From assembly GCA_016786885.1 (NCBI GenBank), contig JAEUVO010000028.1:62001-126000 (forward strand): a stretch of 64,000 nt of DNA. Direction: 5' to 3'. The notes below the pieces were generated by a model. It was not told where the DNA came from. It made no database searches and worked only from the letters and a program-made list of their open reading frames with translations. The stretch comes from Chitinophagaceae bacterium. GTDB taxonomy: Bacteria > Bacteroidota > Bacteroidia > Chitinophagales > Chitinophagaceae. The stretch's first letter is position 1, and every line of letters starts with the position of its first letter. This document shows, one piece after another, positions 9,118 to 18,777 of the stretch. The position numbers and the translations under genes are program-made.

Positions 9118-9221
9118 TGTTTTAAATTTACGACACAAAAATCGCATACACTGTTCCTGGGAACAACCCGTTTCTTGCGGAAAACCGGACTTCACTATTT
9201 TTATAACTTATTGATAGTATT

Positions 9222-10385
9222 ATGCACAAAAAAATTCTTCTTCTCGGCAGCGGTGAATTGGGTAAAGAACTGGTGATAGCATTAAAAAGACTCGGGCAAA
9301 CAGTGATTGCTGTTGACAGCTATGCCGGCGCACCAGCTATGCAGGTAGCTGACGGGTTTGAAGTGATCGATATGCTCAATGGCGAAGAATTAGATTCGGC
9401 AGTAACCAAACATCAGCCTGATTTGGTAGTACCCGAAATCGAAGCCATCAGAACAGAACGGTTCTATGAGTATGAAAAACAAAACATACAGGTAGTGCCC
9501 AGTGCCAGAGCGGCCAACTTCACCATGAACCGGAAACTCATCAGGGACCTGGCAAGTAAAGACCTGGGACTACGAACAGCGAAATATTTTTATGCAACTA
9601 CTTATGAAGAGTTTACGAAGGCAGTTAGTGATATTGGTTTTCCCTGTGTGGTAAAACCATTGATGTCGTCCAGCGGCAAAGGACAAAGCGTATTGAAGAA
9701 AACAGAAGACCAGCAAGCGGTATGGGAATATGCCATCAATAATTCAAGAGGTGATATCAAGGAAGTAATAATTGAAGAGTTCATTTCTTTTCATACTGAG
9801 ATAACATTGCTCACAGTTACACAAAAGAACGGAACAACACTTTTTTGTCCTCCGATCGGCCACCGGCAGGAAAGAGGCGATTACCAGGAAAGCTGGCAGC
9901 CCGTTGCCATTAGCGAAAGTGATTATAACGATGCCTGTGCTATGGCAGAAAAAGTAACAACAGCATTGACAGGTGCCGGCTTATGGGGAGTGGAGTTTTT
10001 CCTGACAGATAAAGGAGTATTTTTTTCGGAACTCAGTCCAAGGCCGCATGATACAGGAATGGTAACACTGGCCGGAACACAAAATTTATCTGAGTTTGAG
10101 TTGCATGCCCGAACAATTTTAGGATTACCTATTCCGGAAATAAAATTAGAAAGAGCAGGCGCCAGTGCCGTAGTATTAGCAAATAAAACAGCAGCACAAT
10201 TTACTATTGCAGGCGTTGAAAAAGCATTGGAGAAGATCAATACCGATGTCCGCATATTTGGTAAACCAACAACAAGGCCTTACCGGAGAATGGCGGTGGC
10301 ATTGGTATATGATGCCGTGGATGCAGATGTAAATGAATTACGGAAAAAAGCAAAGAATGCAGCCGATCAAATTACTATTCAATAA
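9222..10385 (+). CDS. purT: Phosphoribosylglycinamide formyltransferase 2 (formate-dependent)
   Basis: A 387-residue ATP-grasp enzyme converting GAR, formate and ATP to formyl-GAR in purine synthesis. The N-terminal segment [19 protein letters not shown] matches the PurK/PurT nucleotide fold. Also visible are [10 protein letters not shown], the ATP-grasp loop [15 protein letters not shown] and the metal-binding region [23 protein letters not shown]. Length matches the family (about 390). The cupin gene starts eight bases downstream, suggesting one transcript. Confidence 0.94.
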   Translation: MHKKILLLGSGELGKELVIALKRLGQTVIAVDSYAGAPAMQVADGFEVIDMLNGEELDSAVTKHQPDLVVPEIEAIRTERFYEYEKQNIQVVPSARAANFTMNRKLIRDLASKDLGLRTAKYFYATTYEEFTKAVSDIGFPCVVKPLMSSSGKGQSVLKKTEDQQAVWEYAINNSRGDIKEVIIEEFISFHTEITLLTVTQKNGTTLFCPPIGHRQERGDYQESWQPVAISESDYNDACAMAEKVTTALTGAGLWGVEFFLTDKGVFFSELSPRPHDTGMVTLAGTQNLSEFELHARTILGLPIPEIKLERAGASAVVLANKTAAQFTIAGVEKALEKINTDVRIFGKPTTRPYRRMAVALVYDAVDADVNELRKKAKNAADQITIQ

Positions 10386-10392
10386 TTATAGT

Positions 10393-10752
10393 ATGGATAA
10401 AGTAAACCTTGCAGAAAAATTGTCCGGGTTCAGCGATTATTTTAATCCCCGTATTGCCGGTGAGCTAAACGGGCAACATATAAAGCTGGTAAAATTCAAA
10501 GGAGAGTTTGTGTGGCACCATCACGATAATGAGGATGAACTGTTTTATGTGGTCAAAGGAAGTTTTGACATGCATATGAGGGATAAGATTGTTACTATCA
10601 ACGAAGGCGAATTCATCATCATGCCTCGTGGAGTCGAACATAAACCAGTGGCGAATGAAGAAGTTGAGGTCATGCTGTTTGAGCCTGCTTCTACATTAAA
10701 TACAGGAAATGTCATCAATGAGAAAACAAGGACAAACCTGGAATCTATTTGA
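10393..10752 (+). CDS. Small cupin domain protein
   Basis: A 119-residue single-domain cupin. The first metal-binding motif is WHHHDNEDELFYVVKG and the second lies around IMPRGVEHKP, together giving the His/Glu ligands of a beta-barrel metal site. Cupins of this size act as isomerases, dioxygenases or ligand sensors. I chose the ATG at 10393, because the longer frame overlaps purT and adds residues unlike a cupin start. It is probably cotranscribed with purT; function unknown. Confidence 0.85.
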   Translation: MDKVNLAEKLSGFSDYFNPRIAGELNGQHIKLVKFKGEFVWHHHDNEDELFYVVKGSFDMHMRDKIVTINEGEFIIMPRGVEHKPVANEEVEVMLFEPASTLNTGNVINEKTRTNLESI

Positions 10753-10775
10753 ACACAGTTACCCGAATTAACAAA

Positions 10776-11300
10776 TTAACCAGTAGCCTCTACCATTTTC
10801 TTCAGGTTATTCAATCCCTGTTCAAACTGGTGATTCAGATTTTTGTTGATCATCGGCCCCATCAGTCTTGCCATCGGCCAGGGCAGATCTCCACTGTTTT
10901 GCCATGTTACTTTTGTTTCACCACCATCTCCCCATGGCTCAAACATCCAGTTGTCTTTCGCTTTGCTCTTCCATGGTTTCAGGAACTCCAGTTCAAAATG
11001 AATATGCTTATCATCTATGCGCTGCAGGGTTAAGCTGCCCACTCCAACTTTTTTTCCGGTCCATGAATATTTATGCCCCGGTGTGGCTGCTATGCCGGTG
11101 ATGGTGCTTTTGGCTGTAGGATCACTTTGCTGCCAGGGATTCCACTGACTGTAATAGTTCATATCACTGATGCGGTTCATCACATCAGTAACAGGGCGGC
11201 TGATGACAATAGTTTTTTCAACATTATAAATCTTAGGCATTAATGCTGCAGCGATCAGCAAACCGGCGATAAGACCGGCGAGTATATATATAATGATCAT
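10776..11300 (-). CDS. SRPBCC (polyketide cyclase-like) membrane-anchored protein
   Basis: A 174-residue protein with one N-terminal membrane segment (residues 2-22), followed by a START/Bet v 1-like domain: IVISRPVTDVMNRISDMNYYSQWNPW is a typical SRPBCC opening. Such domains hold hydrophobic ligands in a deep pocket. Catalytic function is unknown. It is convergent with the cupin gene, separated by about 23 bases. Confidence 0.8.
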   Translation of the reverse strand: MIIIYILAGLIAGLLIAAALMPKIYNVEKTIVISRPVTDVMNRISDMNYYSQWNPWQQSDPTAKSTITGIAATPGHKYSWTGKKVGVGSLTLQRIDDKHIHFELEFLKPWKSKAKDNWMFEPWGDGGETKVTWQNSGDLPWPMARLMGPMINKNLNHQFEQGLNNLKKMVEATG

Positions 11301-11361
11301 GGCAAACTTATTTGAACCAGTAAGGTAGCGAATAAGGATGGGCCTGACAATGATTTATATA

Positions 11362-11952
11362 TCAGCGGCGGGTGCGATAAAATTTTCCGGGCCGCAGATA
11401 GATAACACCCTGCTGTGTATAGAACCGGGTTGGCAGATCGGTATAACTACCATTGGCATCATACCCTCTTACTTCAAAATGTAAATGAGGAAAAGCGGAG
11501 TAACCTGTATTACCGCTTTTGCCAATAAGCTGCCCCGTTATTACTGTATCACCTGCTTGTACAAATACACTGTCTTTTTGGAAATGCCAGTAGTTAGCTT
11601 CAGAACCATCAGTATGTTTGATGAAGACATAATTGCCATCAGAAAGATTAGCTTGCTTTAAGCCACCAACATCGGAATCTTTCCGTACAGCAGTTACCAC
11701 ACCGCCCCTTGCTGCACACACCTTAGTGCCTGTCTTTACTTTAAAGTCAAGTGCTTTGGAACCCTTGTGGCTGAACATACTTTCGTATCCCTGCACCAAA
11801 AAAACTTTTTTACCTGTTTCAAATGGCAGAGTGTAGATATGACTGCTATCCTCTTTGAACTTTCCATCCTTTAATTGTGCAACAGTAAATTGCTGCTGTG
11901 CCCGGCAACAGATAGAAACAAGAAAACAATATAGCAGGAGTAGTGGCTTCAC
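11362..11952 (-). CDS. M23 family metallopeptidase (LytM-like), secreted
   Basis: A secreted peptidase of 196 residues if started at GTG 11952. The hydrophobic stretch KPLLLLYCFLVSICCRAQQQ acts as signal peptide. The M23 domain shows SKALDFKVKTGT with the first zinc ligands, and HLHFEVRG supplies His-x-His. M23 enzymes cut peptidoglycan cross-links or interpeptide bonds. The frame is open to an ATG at 12084, but that extension would run across a terminator hairpin. It is the intact paralogue of the broken gene at 6344-6940. Confidence 0.83.
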   Translation of the reverse strand: MKPLLLLYCFLVSICCRAQQQFTVAQLKDGKFKEDSSHIYTLPFETGKKVFLVQGYESMFSHKGSKALDFKVKTGTKVCAARGGVVTAVRKDSDVGGLKQANLSDGNYVFIKHTDGSEANYWHFQKDSVFVQAGDTVITGQLIGKSGNTGYSAFPHLHFEVRGYDANGSYTDLPTRFYTQQGVIYLRPGKFYRTRR

Positions 11953-12002
11953 AACAATTAAACGGGAGTCTACTATTGAAAAGTAATTTACATAGTAAAA
12001 TA

Positions 12003-12030
12003 AAAAAGCGGTCCTTTTAAGACCGCTATA
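12003..12030 (-). terminator. Rho-independent terminator of the alcohol dehydrogenase gene
   Basis: Perfect 7-bp GC-rich stem (12007-12013 with 12021-12027); on the minus strand the hairpin is followed by a run of T residues. It lies downstream of the stop at 12065. Confidence 0.78.
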
Positions 12031-12064
12031 ATAAAAATTAACATCTTGTTTACCGCATAAGACG

Positions 12065-13108
12065 CTACAAGCTTGCCATATCAATCACAAACCGGTATTT
12101 CACATCACTTTTCAATAACCGCTCATACGCCTCATTGATCTGATCCATGCGGATCATTTCAATATCACTTACAATATTGTGTTCGGCACAATAATCAAGC
12201 ATCTCTTGTGTTTCGGGTATACCGCCAATGAGTGAACCCCCAAGGCTTTTACGTCCGAAGATGAGACTTATAGGATGTAACGCTGCAGGTTCCGGCGGCA
12301 CACCCACACATACCATCACCCCATTGGTGCGAAGCATGCCAAGGTAAAAATTATAATCATGCGGTGCAGAAACAGTATCAAGTATAAAATCAAAATAGCC
12401 GGTTACACTTTTTGCCTGCTCTTCATTACTGGTCAGGATGAATTTATGCGCCCCCAGCCTTTTTGCATCTGCTTCTTTTGAAGGAGAATGACTCAGCATG
12501 GTTACTTCTGCTCCCATACTAACAGCAAACTTAACACCCATATGTCCCAAACCACCCAAACCAAGTATGCCCACCTTCATGCCCTTACCCACTTTCCAGT
12601 GACGCAGCGGTGAGTAGGTAGTAATACCTGCACAAAGCAAAGGAGCTGTAGCAGCAAGGTCCAGTTTGTCAGAAATATGCAGTACAAAATCTTCATTAGC
12701 AACAATAGCTTTGCTGTAACCACCATAAGTAATGCCGCTACCATCTCTTTCGTAACCGTTGTAACTGAATACAGCTCCGCCGGAGCAGTACTGTTCAAGA
12801 CCCTCTTTACAATTATCACATTCACGGCAACTGTCTACCAGGCAACCGATACCGGCAAGGTCACCGACCTTGAATTTTTTTACATGATCACCCACTGCCG
12901 TCACACGGCCCACAATCTCATGACCGGGCACTACCGGAAACACGGTCATTCCCCATTCATTACGGGCAAAGTGAAGATCACTGTGGCAGACGCCGCAATA
13001 GAGTATTTCTATGGCCACATCATGTGGCTTCGGAGTTCTGCGATCAAGCGTCCATGGTTCAAGAGGAGTAGTGGCAGTATGTGCGGCATAGGCTTTGGTA
13101 GCTGGCAT
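12065..13108 (-). CDS. Zinc-dependent NAD(P) alcohol dehydrogenase (YahK/cinnamyl-alcohol type)
   Basis: A 347-residue medium-chain dehydrogenase/reductase. Catalytic zinc ligands are Cys41 in GVCHSD and His63/Glu64 in PGHE. Four Cys at 94, 97, 100 and 108 bind the structural zinc. The nucleotide-binding Rossmann motif GLGGLGHMG is near residue 185. It is closest in pattern to YahK/CAD-type aldehyde reductases that use NADPH. It is a single-gene unit ending in a terminator, with a 291-base divergent region upstream toward the outer-membrane gene at 13400. Confidence 0.92.
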   Translation of the reverse strand: MPATKAYAAHTATTPLEPWTLDRRTPKPHDVAIEILYCGVCHSDLHFARNEWGMTVFPVVPGHEIVGRVTAVGDHVKKFKVGDLAGIGCLVDSCRECDNCKEGLEQYCSGGAVFSYNGYERDGSGITYGGYSKAIVANEDFVLHISDKLDLAATAPLLCAGITTYSPLRHWKVGKGMKVGILGLGGLGHMGVKFAVSMGAEVTMLSHSPSKEADAKRLGAHKFILTSNEEQAKSVTGYFDFILDTVSAPHDYNFYLGMLRTNGVMVCVGVPPEPAALHPISLIFGRKSLGGSLIGGIPETQEMLDYCAEHNIVSDIEMIRMDQINEAYERLLKSDVKYRFVIDMASL

Positions 13109-13399
13109 AGTGAGTTGGTTTGGTTATTCTGTGAATGTAATACAATAATGTATCTCAAAAGTTTAAATAAAAGAAAATGAAGAAATTATTAAAAGAGAAA
13201 CATATCTTTTTTTTAAGGACTGCCCGGTTAAAATGAACTGCAAAACATAAACTACAAAGGTAACATCACCGCATGCCCGAAACCAATGATATTAATCAAA
13301 GTAGTTCTACTCCGTTATCATTGTTATCAACGGGTTCATAAATTATATTAGTCAGGTGACAGGGATAAAAGTGAAAAGGATAACTATAAAAAGAGTGAT

Positions 13400-14092
13400 A
13401 TGAAAAAGCTTCTCTTGATGACGCTTGTTCTGCTGGTTAGCGGGGCAATGCTGGCCCAGGGAAGTAAGGAGACAAGAGTGACAAAATCTGTACTTGCTTT
13501 CCATGCCGGGCCTTCTTTTCCTATGGGAGACTTTAAAGACAACAATATCGATAATGAAGAAGCTGGTTTTGCAAAGACTGGTTTCACTGCCGGCATTAAC
13601 TATGGCTACCAGTTTCACAAGAATGCAGGTATAGCGGCAGGTGTATTTTTCAATAAGTATAAAGCCAGCAATGTTACAATTGAAATTATCGATGGCGGTG
13701 AAATACCTGAACTGGTAGACCTCGAACTGGATAACTGGCAGTTCTATGGTATCACAGCCGGACCGATGCTCACATTTGACCTGGCCAAAAACATTGCTGC
13801 TGATCTGCGGGTAATGGGCGGAATAGCCAATGCCAAAACCCCAACGATCGTTTATGAACATACAGTAGCAGCAGAGAAAGACTGGAGTGTAGCACCCGTA
13901 ATACAGGGAGGATTGAACCTGCGTATAGGAACAGGCAGCAACCTGTTTATTTTTACCGGTCTCGATTACCTGTATATGAAACCGAAATTTACTGTAAACT
14001 ACCTGGAAGGTTATGAGGATGAAGCACCGGACAGGATTAAACAAAAAATTTCCGTACTCAATCTCACCGGCGGAATTGGAATCAAATTCTAG
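13400..14092 (+). CDS. Outer-membrane beta-barrel protein, porin family
   Basis: A 230-residue secreted protein. A signal peptide occupies residues 1-20 (cleavage after AMLAQG). The mature part alternates short hydrophobic and polar stretches, with Gly/Tyr-rich strands (AGINYGYQFHKNAGIAAGVF) and a C-terminal amphipathic strand ending in Phe. This is the pattern of small Bacteroidota beta-barrels of the outer-membrane beta-barrel/PorT-like group. Cargo or ligand is unknown. It is followed by a strong terminator. Confidence 0.78.
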   Translation: MKKLLLMTLVLLVSGAMLAQGSKETRVTKSVLAFHAGPSFPMGDFKDNNIDNEEAGFAKTGFTAGINYGYQFHKNAGIAAGVFFNKYKASNVTIEIIDGGEIPELVDLELDNWQFYGITAGPMLTFDLAKNIAADLRVMGGIANAKTPTIVYEHTVAAEKDWSVAPVIQGGLNLRIGTGSNLFIFTGLDYLYMKPKFTVNYLEGYEDEAPDRIKQKISVLNLTGGIGIKF

Positions 14093-14114
14093 CAGGACAT
14101 TGGTGACAAAGGAT

Positions 14115-14146
14115 AACCTCCCGGCGTATGGCCGGGAGGTTTTTTA
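14115..14146. terminator. Rho-independent terminator between convergent genes
   Basis: Perfect 11-bp stem (14115-14125 with 14131-14141), 5-nt loop, followed by six T residues on the plus strand. It lies after the barrel gene and before the stop of the minus-strand lipoprotein gene. Confidence 0.88.
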
Positions 14147-14157
14147 TGCTGATACGA

Positions 14158-15651
14158 TCAGTTTGTCTGGTAGATCTTTACTGTACCATCCACTTCACTG
14201 CTTACCACCAGCAGGCTTTTTCCTGAAGGACTGTCTTTAGCAGGAATAAATAATAGACCTTCGGGGCCAATACCGGTGCGCAACAATTTTATAAAAGAAG
14301 GTTGTGCAGGATTGTTGATATTATATATTGCCACAGCATTGGAACGTTCCATGCCTACAAACGCAATAGCCTTATTGCCCACATAACCCAGCGTTACACC
14401 TTCAGGTTCCACTCCTTTATCATCACTGCGGGTATCATCATAGTAACCGGCGGCAATGCATTTATCTTCGAGTTCATTATTACTATCAAACAACCGCTGC
14501 CCGTTATTCCCGTTCCATACAGAGAAGGACCTGGCGCCAAAAGAATACAATACATCATAATCACCATCATTATTAGTATCGCCCATTGTATTGGTGATCT
14601 TTAATCGGCCGGCATTGGCATCGGTTCTTATGACCGCACCGTTAGGGAAAGCAGTTTCGTCCAGTACCACATCTTTCACTCTTTGTTCTTCCAGGAAGCT
14701 GGTATATTCTCTTGCATCACCTTCATTGGCAGTAAAGAGAAAAGGAATGCCCTTATCTTCCACCACGGCAATCGCATCGGGCAGGTACATGCCTTTTACC
14801 GGCCAGCTATTTTGTATAATTCTCCCATCCCTGTCGCTGGGATCAATGGCATTGTCAGCAAGGTTATAATCTTTAAAACCCAGCGGCATTATTTTAGTGA
14901 TCCTCCGTGCAGGAATATTAATTTCTGCAATAGCATTGTTTTCCTGCAGGGTTACCCATGCAGTGGTTGAATTTTTAGAGACAGCAACATACTCCGGCTC
15001 CATATCCTGTGCAAAGCTGGCACCGGGACCAAACAACCGGAGACCTTTTGCTTTCAGTGTATTCACCTGGCCGGCAAAAGAACCGAAATCAAGCGTAGTA
15101 ACTGCATAGTGCTGGTTAACGGAAATAATAGAAACCGAACCAACGGGATCATAAGAATAATCAGCGTTCGGTTCACCTTCATTGGCTGTAAGTATATATT
15201 TTCCGTCATATGTGTACGTAACCATATCAGGGAGTGCACCCACGGTTACCTGTTTTACCACAGCGTAATCAGTTGTTTTGAACACCACCACTTTCCCATC
15301 ATCCGTTTTATTAAAACCTTCCACGGCAGCAGCCAGTTTGCCATTATATACTGCTACACTGTTTACGCCGCCACCATAAGGGCTGATGTCAATAAAACCA
15401 GCAGGTACAGGGACAGCAGGATTGGACAGGTCAAGGATATCAATTTGTGTAACACCTGTATTGGTTACAACAAATAATTTTTTTGTTTGCGGATCAAAAG
15501 CAGAAATTTCGGCCGCACCTTCAGTGCCGATCACCGTACTGCTGATCTCGGTAAATGTGGAAGGGTCTTCATGCGGGTTGGGCAGGTCGTGTGGATTACA
15601 GGATACCAGCGCTACAAGGGCCGCCAGCGGTAACAGTTGTTTTAGTTTCAT
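14158..15651 (-). CDS. Choice-of-anchor I family lipoprotein
   Basis: A 497-residue lipoprotein. The signal peptide ends in a lipobox with Cys18. The body is a WD/beta-propeller-like array with segments EISAFDPQTKKLFVVTNTG, TYDGKYILTANEGEPNADY and FTANEGDAREYTSF, characteristic of the choice-of-anchor I family (secreted propeller proteins sometimes fused to alkaline phosphatases). No catalytic residues are evident and function is unknown. I chose the ATG at 15651, which starts the signal peptide. Confidence 0.8.
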   Translation of the reverse strand: MKLKQLLPLAALVALVSCNPHDLPNPHEDPSTFTEISSTVIGTEGAAEISAFDPQTKKLFVVTNTGVTQIDILDLSNPAVPVPAGFIDISPYGGGVNSVAVYNGKLAAAVEGFNKTDDGKVVVFKTTDYAVVKQVTVGALPDMVTYTYDGKYILTANEGEPNADYSYDPVGSVSIISVNQHYAVTTLDFGSFAGQVNTLKAKGLRLFGPGASFAQDMEPEYVAVSKNSTTAWVTLQENNAIAEINIPARRITKIMPLGFKDYNLADNAIDPSDRDGRIIQNSWPVKGMYLPDAIAVVEDKGIPFLFTANEGDAREYTSFLEEQRVKDVVLDETAFPNGAVIRTDANAGRLKITNTMGDTNNDGDYDVLYSFGARSFSVWNGNNGQRLFDSNNELEDKCIAAGYYDDTRSDDKGVEPEGVTLGYVGNKAIAFVGMERSNAVAIYNINNPAQPSFIKLLRTGIGPEGLLFIPAKDSPSGKSLLVVSSEVDGTVKIYQTN

Positions 15652-15878
15652 GTGTTTATTTTTGTTTTTAATTATTGCCACATGTTATGCCCTAAATAAA
15701 CATCTTCGGTTGGTAAACGTAAGCTTATGGGCATTTCATGTCTGTGCTTTTTAGTTAAGGACCTGCAACTAACCATATCCATATTAACTGAATATGAACA
15801 AAGTGTTACCGTACTATAAATAAACAGCTTTGTTATCTTAGCAACAGCATTGCACATAACGATAAAAAATATTTTAAC

Positions 15879-16112
15879 ATGAAACTTGACCTGGCAGCAC
15901 TAAGACCTATCAATGTACAGCGGGCTATTGAAGGATTCAACTGTTACGATAACCAGCCCCTCACCTACCGGACCACGGCGCTGGCTGGTGAAGTGGGTGA
16001 ACTCTGCAACATGATCAAGAAAATGCAACGGGTAGAAAAAGGCGGATTTTTACTGCAGCTCACCAACAGTGATTATACACCGCTGGTTTATACTTTATTC
16101 AGAACTAATTAA
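15879..16112 (+). pseudogene. Truncated MazG-like NTP pyrophosphohydrolase fragment
   Basis: The first 53 residues read like a MazG-type pyrophosphatase start: VQRAIEGFNCYDN, then LAGEVGELCNMIKKMQR, which carries the metal-binding Glu residues of the first helix pair. After GG the sequence diverges into an unrelated tail and stops at 77 residues, whereas family members continue with a second EExxD helix. That helix is not visible in the other frames downstream. The gene is therefore probably broken by a deletion, although a short expressed peptide cannot be excluded. Confidence 0.55.
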
Positions 16113-16144
16113 ACTAATTTCATTAATAACCAAACACTCTCCGT

Positions 16145-16975
16145 ATGAAAAAAATAGTATTTGCCATTACACTTTTCTTTAGTTGTATATATGTGCAGGC
16201 ACAGACAGACACTCTGCCCAAATTAGATATGCCTTCAATTCCCTATACTCCTAAAATAAAAAAAGGATGGGTGGGACAGTTTGTGTATGAAGTTCATTTC
16301 GATGGTGAATCAAGCGGCATGTTTGGAAAATTCAAACAGTATTATAAAGTGAAGGCCGACTGTGTACATAGCGGCTTTATAGAATTTCCGCTTGAAGTAA
16401 GGGGCGCCATAAGAGTAAACCAGCCCGATAAAAACAATTCCACCCGCTGGGAAAGCTGGATACGTTCAGGAACCTCATTCACTTTTTCCAATGTGGATGT
16501 TACCGTTAAATCAGATGAGCGAACCGGCGCCCTTGCCAATGATGCCATCACCGGCAGCATAGAGAAAACAACAAATTATTCATCGGCCGGGGGCTGGGCC
16601 AAAGGATGGCTGTCCAATACGGATTTACAAATAGATCATACCACAGGTAAATACACTTTTGCTATTCCGGACCTGGAGTATGAGCAGCGGGGCAAAGAGC
16701 AATTCATCACTACTACGGTTGGTAAAGAAAAAAAAGATACCATCATAAGAGATATTAATTCCCGCCGTAATTATAAAGATCTTTATTATGTACAGATGAA
16801 GGCTGATTGGGCTATTGTGGAAGGCGATTTTAAACCCGGGCAAACCGAAATAGTTATCCGAAAGCGGTTGCCGCTGCTGCTGCAGCAAACAGTAACCAAT
16901 AAAGGCAAAGATGTAAAGCTTTCGGCCGCCAGGGGATATATGGATTTTTATGTTGTATTAAGAAGAATAGGATAA
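16145..16975 (+). CDS. Secreted protein of unknown function
   Basis: A 276-residue protein with a clear signal peptide (residues 1-19, ending VQAQT). The mature part is soluble, with no lipobox and no recognisable catalytic motif; it is rich in beta-strand-like stretches such as GWVGQFVYEVHFDGESS and ends VVLRRIG. It starts 32 bases after the truncated MazG frame. I do not recognise the family. Confidence 0.65.
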   Translation: MKKIVFAITLFFSCIYVQAQTDTLPKLDMPSIPYTPKIKKGWVGQFVYEVHFDGESSGMFGKFKQYYKVKADCVHSGFIEFPLEVRGAIRVNQPDKNNSTRWESWIRSGTSFTFSNVDVTVKSDERTGALANDAITGSIEKTTNYSSAGGWAKGWLSNTDLQIDHTTGKYTFAIPDLEYEQRGKEQFITTTVGKEKKDTIIRDINSRRNYKDLYYVQMKADWAIVEGDFKPGQTEIVIRKRLPLLLQQTVTNKGKDVKLSAARGYMDFYVVLRRIG

Positions 16976-17018
16976 CAGGGTGTAGGCTTTACTGTGCTGG
17001 TACCGAAAATGAAAAAAT

Positions 17019-17855
17019 TTATGGCAGATCTATCTGCATACCCTCTGCTGCCAGTTCGTAGTTGAAGAAGTAGTTGTTTCTTTTTTTCAGGTCAGCAAAG
17101 AGCTCATCCAGTTGCGCATCTGTATGTGCAGGATCATGATGCGCCAGCAGCAATTGCTTTACTCCGGCTAGTGAAGCAAATTTTACTGCATCATCCATAC
17201 TGCTGTGGCCCCAGCCTTTTTTGGATTGATATTGCTGAAAGGAATATTGTGCATCGTGCAGCAAAAGGTCAGCAGCAGCAGCAAGGTCAAAACCGGAAAG
17301 CCATTTTGTATCCGTAAGCATACCGTTGGCACCAAGCGCCGGTTCATGATCGGGTATATAGGTAAAAACAGAACGGCCATTGCTTACCCGGAAACCAACC
17401 GTTGGCCCAGGGTGGATCACAAACCGTGAATCAATGGTAAAGGGCCCGATATGGAATGTACTGTTTCCTACTTCGTGAAGACTGAGCTTACAGGGCAGGT
17501 CACGCAGCTGCACTGGGAACAGGGGCGGAGAAAGATAACGGCTGAGCCTTGCATGCAGGCTGTTTGTTTTACTGGCCGGTCCCCAGATATGAACATCATT
17601 CTCCGGGTTGAAGAACGGAATGAAAAAACCGAGACCCTGTATATGATCGAGGTGCAGGTGAGTTAATAATATATCCACCCGGTTGATACCCGTGCCTTCC
17701 AGCAGGTTGAACTGCTGCATACCCGATCCGCCATCCATCACCAGTATACAATCACCTTCCTGTACCACGGCGCAGGATGTATTACCTCCATAATGTGACA
17801 TATGGGGGCTGGTAGTGGGTATGGAACCACGAACACCCCGCAGTGTGATCTTCAT
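17019..17855 (-). CDS. MBL-fold metallo-hydrolase
   Basis: A 278-residue metallo-beta-lactamase-fold hydrolase. The zinc-binding motif is THLHLDHIQG, and further ligands come from a downstream HP segment, the LLLHDAQY segment and AHHDPAH. The opening KITLRGVRGSIPTTSP is typical of MBL phosphodiesterase-like proteins related to RNase Z/PhnP. The GHSSMDDAVKFA segment also fits. Substrate unknown. Its start codon overlaps the PAS protein's stop by four bases, so the two are translationally coupled. Confidence 0.88.
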   Translation of the reverse strand: MKITLRGVRGSIPTTSPHMSHYGGNTSCAVVQEGDCILVMDGGSGMQQFNLLEGTGINRVDILLTHLHLDHIQGLGFFIPFFNPENDVHIWGPASKTNSLHARLSRYLSPPLFPVQLRDLPCKLSLHEVGNSTFHIGPFTIDSRFVIHPGPTVGFRVSNGRSVFTYIPDHEPALGANGMLTDTKWLSGFDLAAAADLLLHDAQYSFQQYQSKKGWGHSSMDDAVKFASLAGVKQLLLAHHDPAHTDAQLDELFADLKKRNNYFFNYELAAEGMQIDLP

Positions 17856-18250
17856 GATGCATCTTTTACCTGCCAGAAAATAGCCACAGCGCCAAGGAAA
17901 TTTCCCGCCCGGCCGATGATGGGATAAGCCGTTACAGATATTTTTTCTGTTTTGCCCTGAAGGCTTACGATCCAGAATGTTTTGTGGTTGGGGTTTTGTT
18001 CCTTTAATGTTCTTACCAGCGGCAGGCTGTCCGGCGGCAGCAGGTTGCCCTCATCATCCTGTTGCTTGAAAATGGTGGACCATGTCTCCACTTTCATTTC
18101 GCCGGTCTCTTCAAACCGGGTGCCCAGCACATTTTCTGCGGGCTCATTATAAAATATAAGATTACCGGCCGTATCGGTAATGAAAACCGGCATGGACAAA
18201 CAATCGGCCAGCTGGCGATTAAGGATAATTTCTATAGCGTATGCAGGCAT
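17852..18250 (-). CDS. PAS domain protein
   Basis: A 132-residue protein that is almost entirely one PAS domain: FITDTAGNLIFYNEPAENVLG is the typical PAS opening, and the C-terminal strands include VSLQGKTEKISVTAYPI. There is no output domain, so it may act through the overlapping MBL hydrolase gene product or a separate partner. The ligand or cofactor is unknown. The four-base overlap with the MBL gene suggests the two work together. Confidence 0.83.
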   Translation of the reverse strand: MPAYAIEIILNRQLADCLSMPVFITDTAGNLIFYNEPAENVLGTRFEETGEMKVETWSTIFKQQDDEGNLLPPDSLPLVRTLKEQNPNHKTFWIVSLQGKTEKISVTAYPIIGRAGNFLGAVAIFWQVKDAS

Positions 18251-18358
18251 ACAAAAGAATTACCGGTGTAGCAAACCCTCTTAAAGCTACACCAAATAAA
18301 AGAAAAGAAGAACTTTCTTCCCCGCCGATAATTTTGCCCATGCCAGTACCTTTATGGC

Positions 18359-18775
18359 ATGGCCGATGTACATAACAGGAAAACAAGAAGCTATAATATG
18401 AGCCGCATACGCAGCGGTAATACCAAACCGGAGATGCTGGTGCGAAAATTCTTACATGCTAATGGGTTTCGTTATAAACTCCACGATAAAACACTGCCGG
18501 GTAAGCCGGATATCGTATTGCCCAAATACAAAACCATCATCTTTATACACGGCTGCTTCTGGCACGGGCATGCCAACTGCAAATACTTTAAAGTACCCAA
18601 AACAAGAACACAATGGTGGCTGGATAAAATAAACCGTAACAAGGCCAATGATGCAAAGGCGGTGAAGGTTTTGAGAAAAGATGGCTGGAAGATTATTACT
18701 GTCTGGGAATGTAAACTGAAGCCAAAAAATCAAAAAGGCACTTTGTTGAATCTGATAAAAAAACTGACTGTGTAA
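18359..18775 (+). CDS. vsr: Very short patch repair endonuclease (Vsr)
   Basis: A 138-residue Vsr endonuclease, which nicks next to T:G mismatches formed when 5-methylcytosine deaminates. Visible family motifs are RSYNMSRIRSGNTKPEMLVR near the N-terminus, the catalytic GKPDIVLP Asp, and the zinc-site HGCFWHGHANC. Vsr genes normally accompany C5 methyltransferases, and one lies in the convergent operon at 23778-25010. The stop is only two bases from the end of that operon's last gene. Confidence 0.94.
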   Translation: MADVHNRKTRSYNMSRIRSGNTKPEMLVRKFLHANGFRYKLHDKTLPGKPDIVLPKYKTIIFIHGCFWHGHANCKYFKVPKTRTQWWLDKINRNKANDAKAVKVLRKDGWKIITVWECKLKPKNQKGTLLNLIKKLTV

Positions 18776-18777
18776 GG

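Noticed and set aside
18250-18358. Integrase or tRNA attachment site at the island's left edge
   Set aside because: No tRNA-like fold or direct repeat matching the right edge was found.
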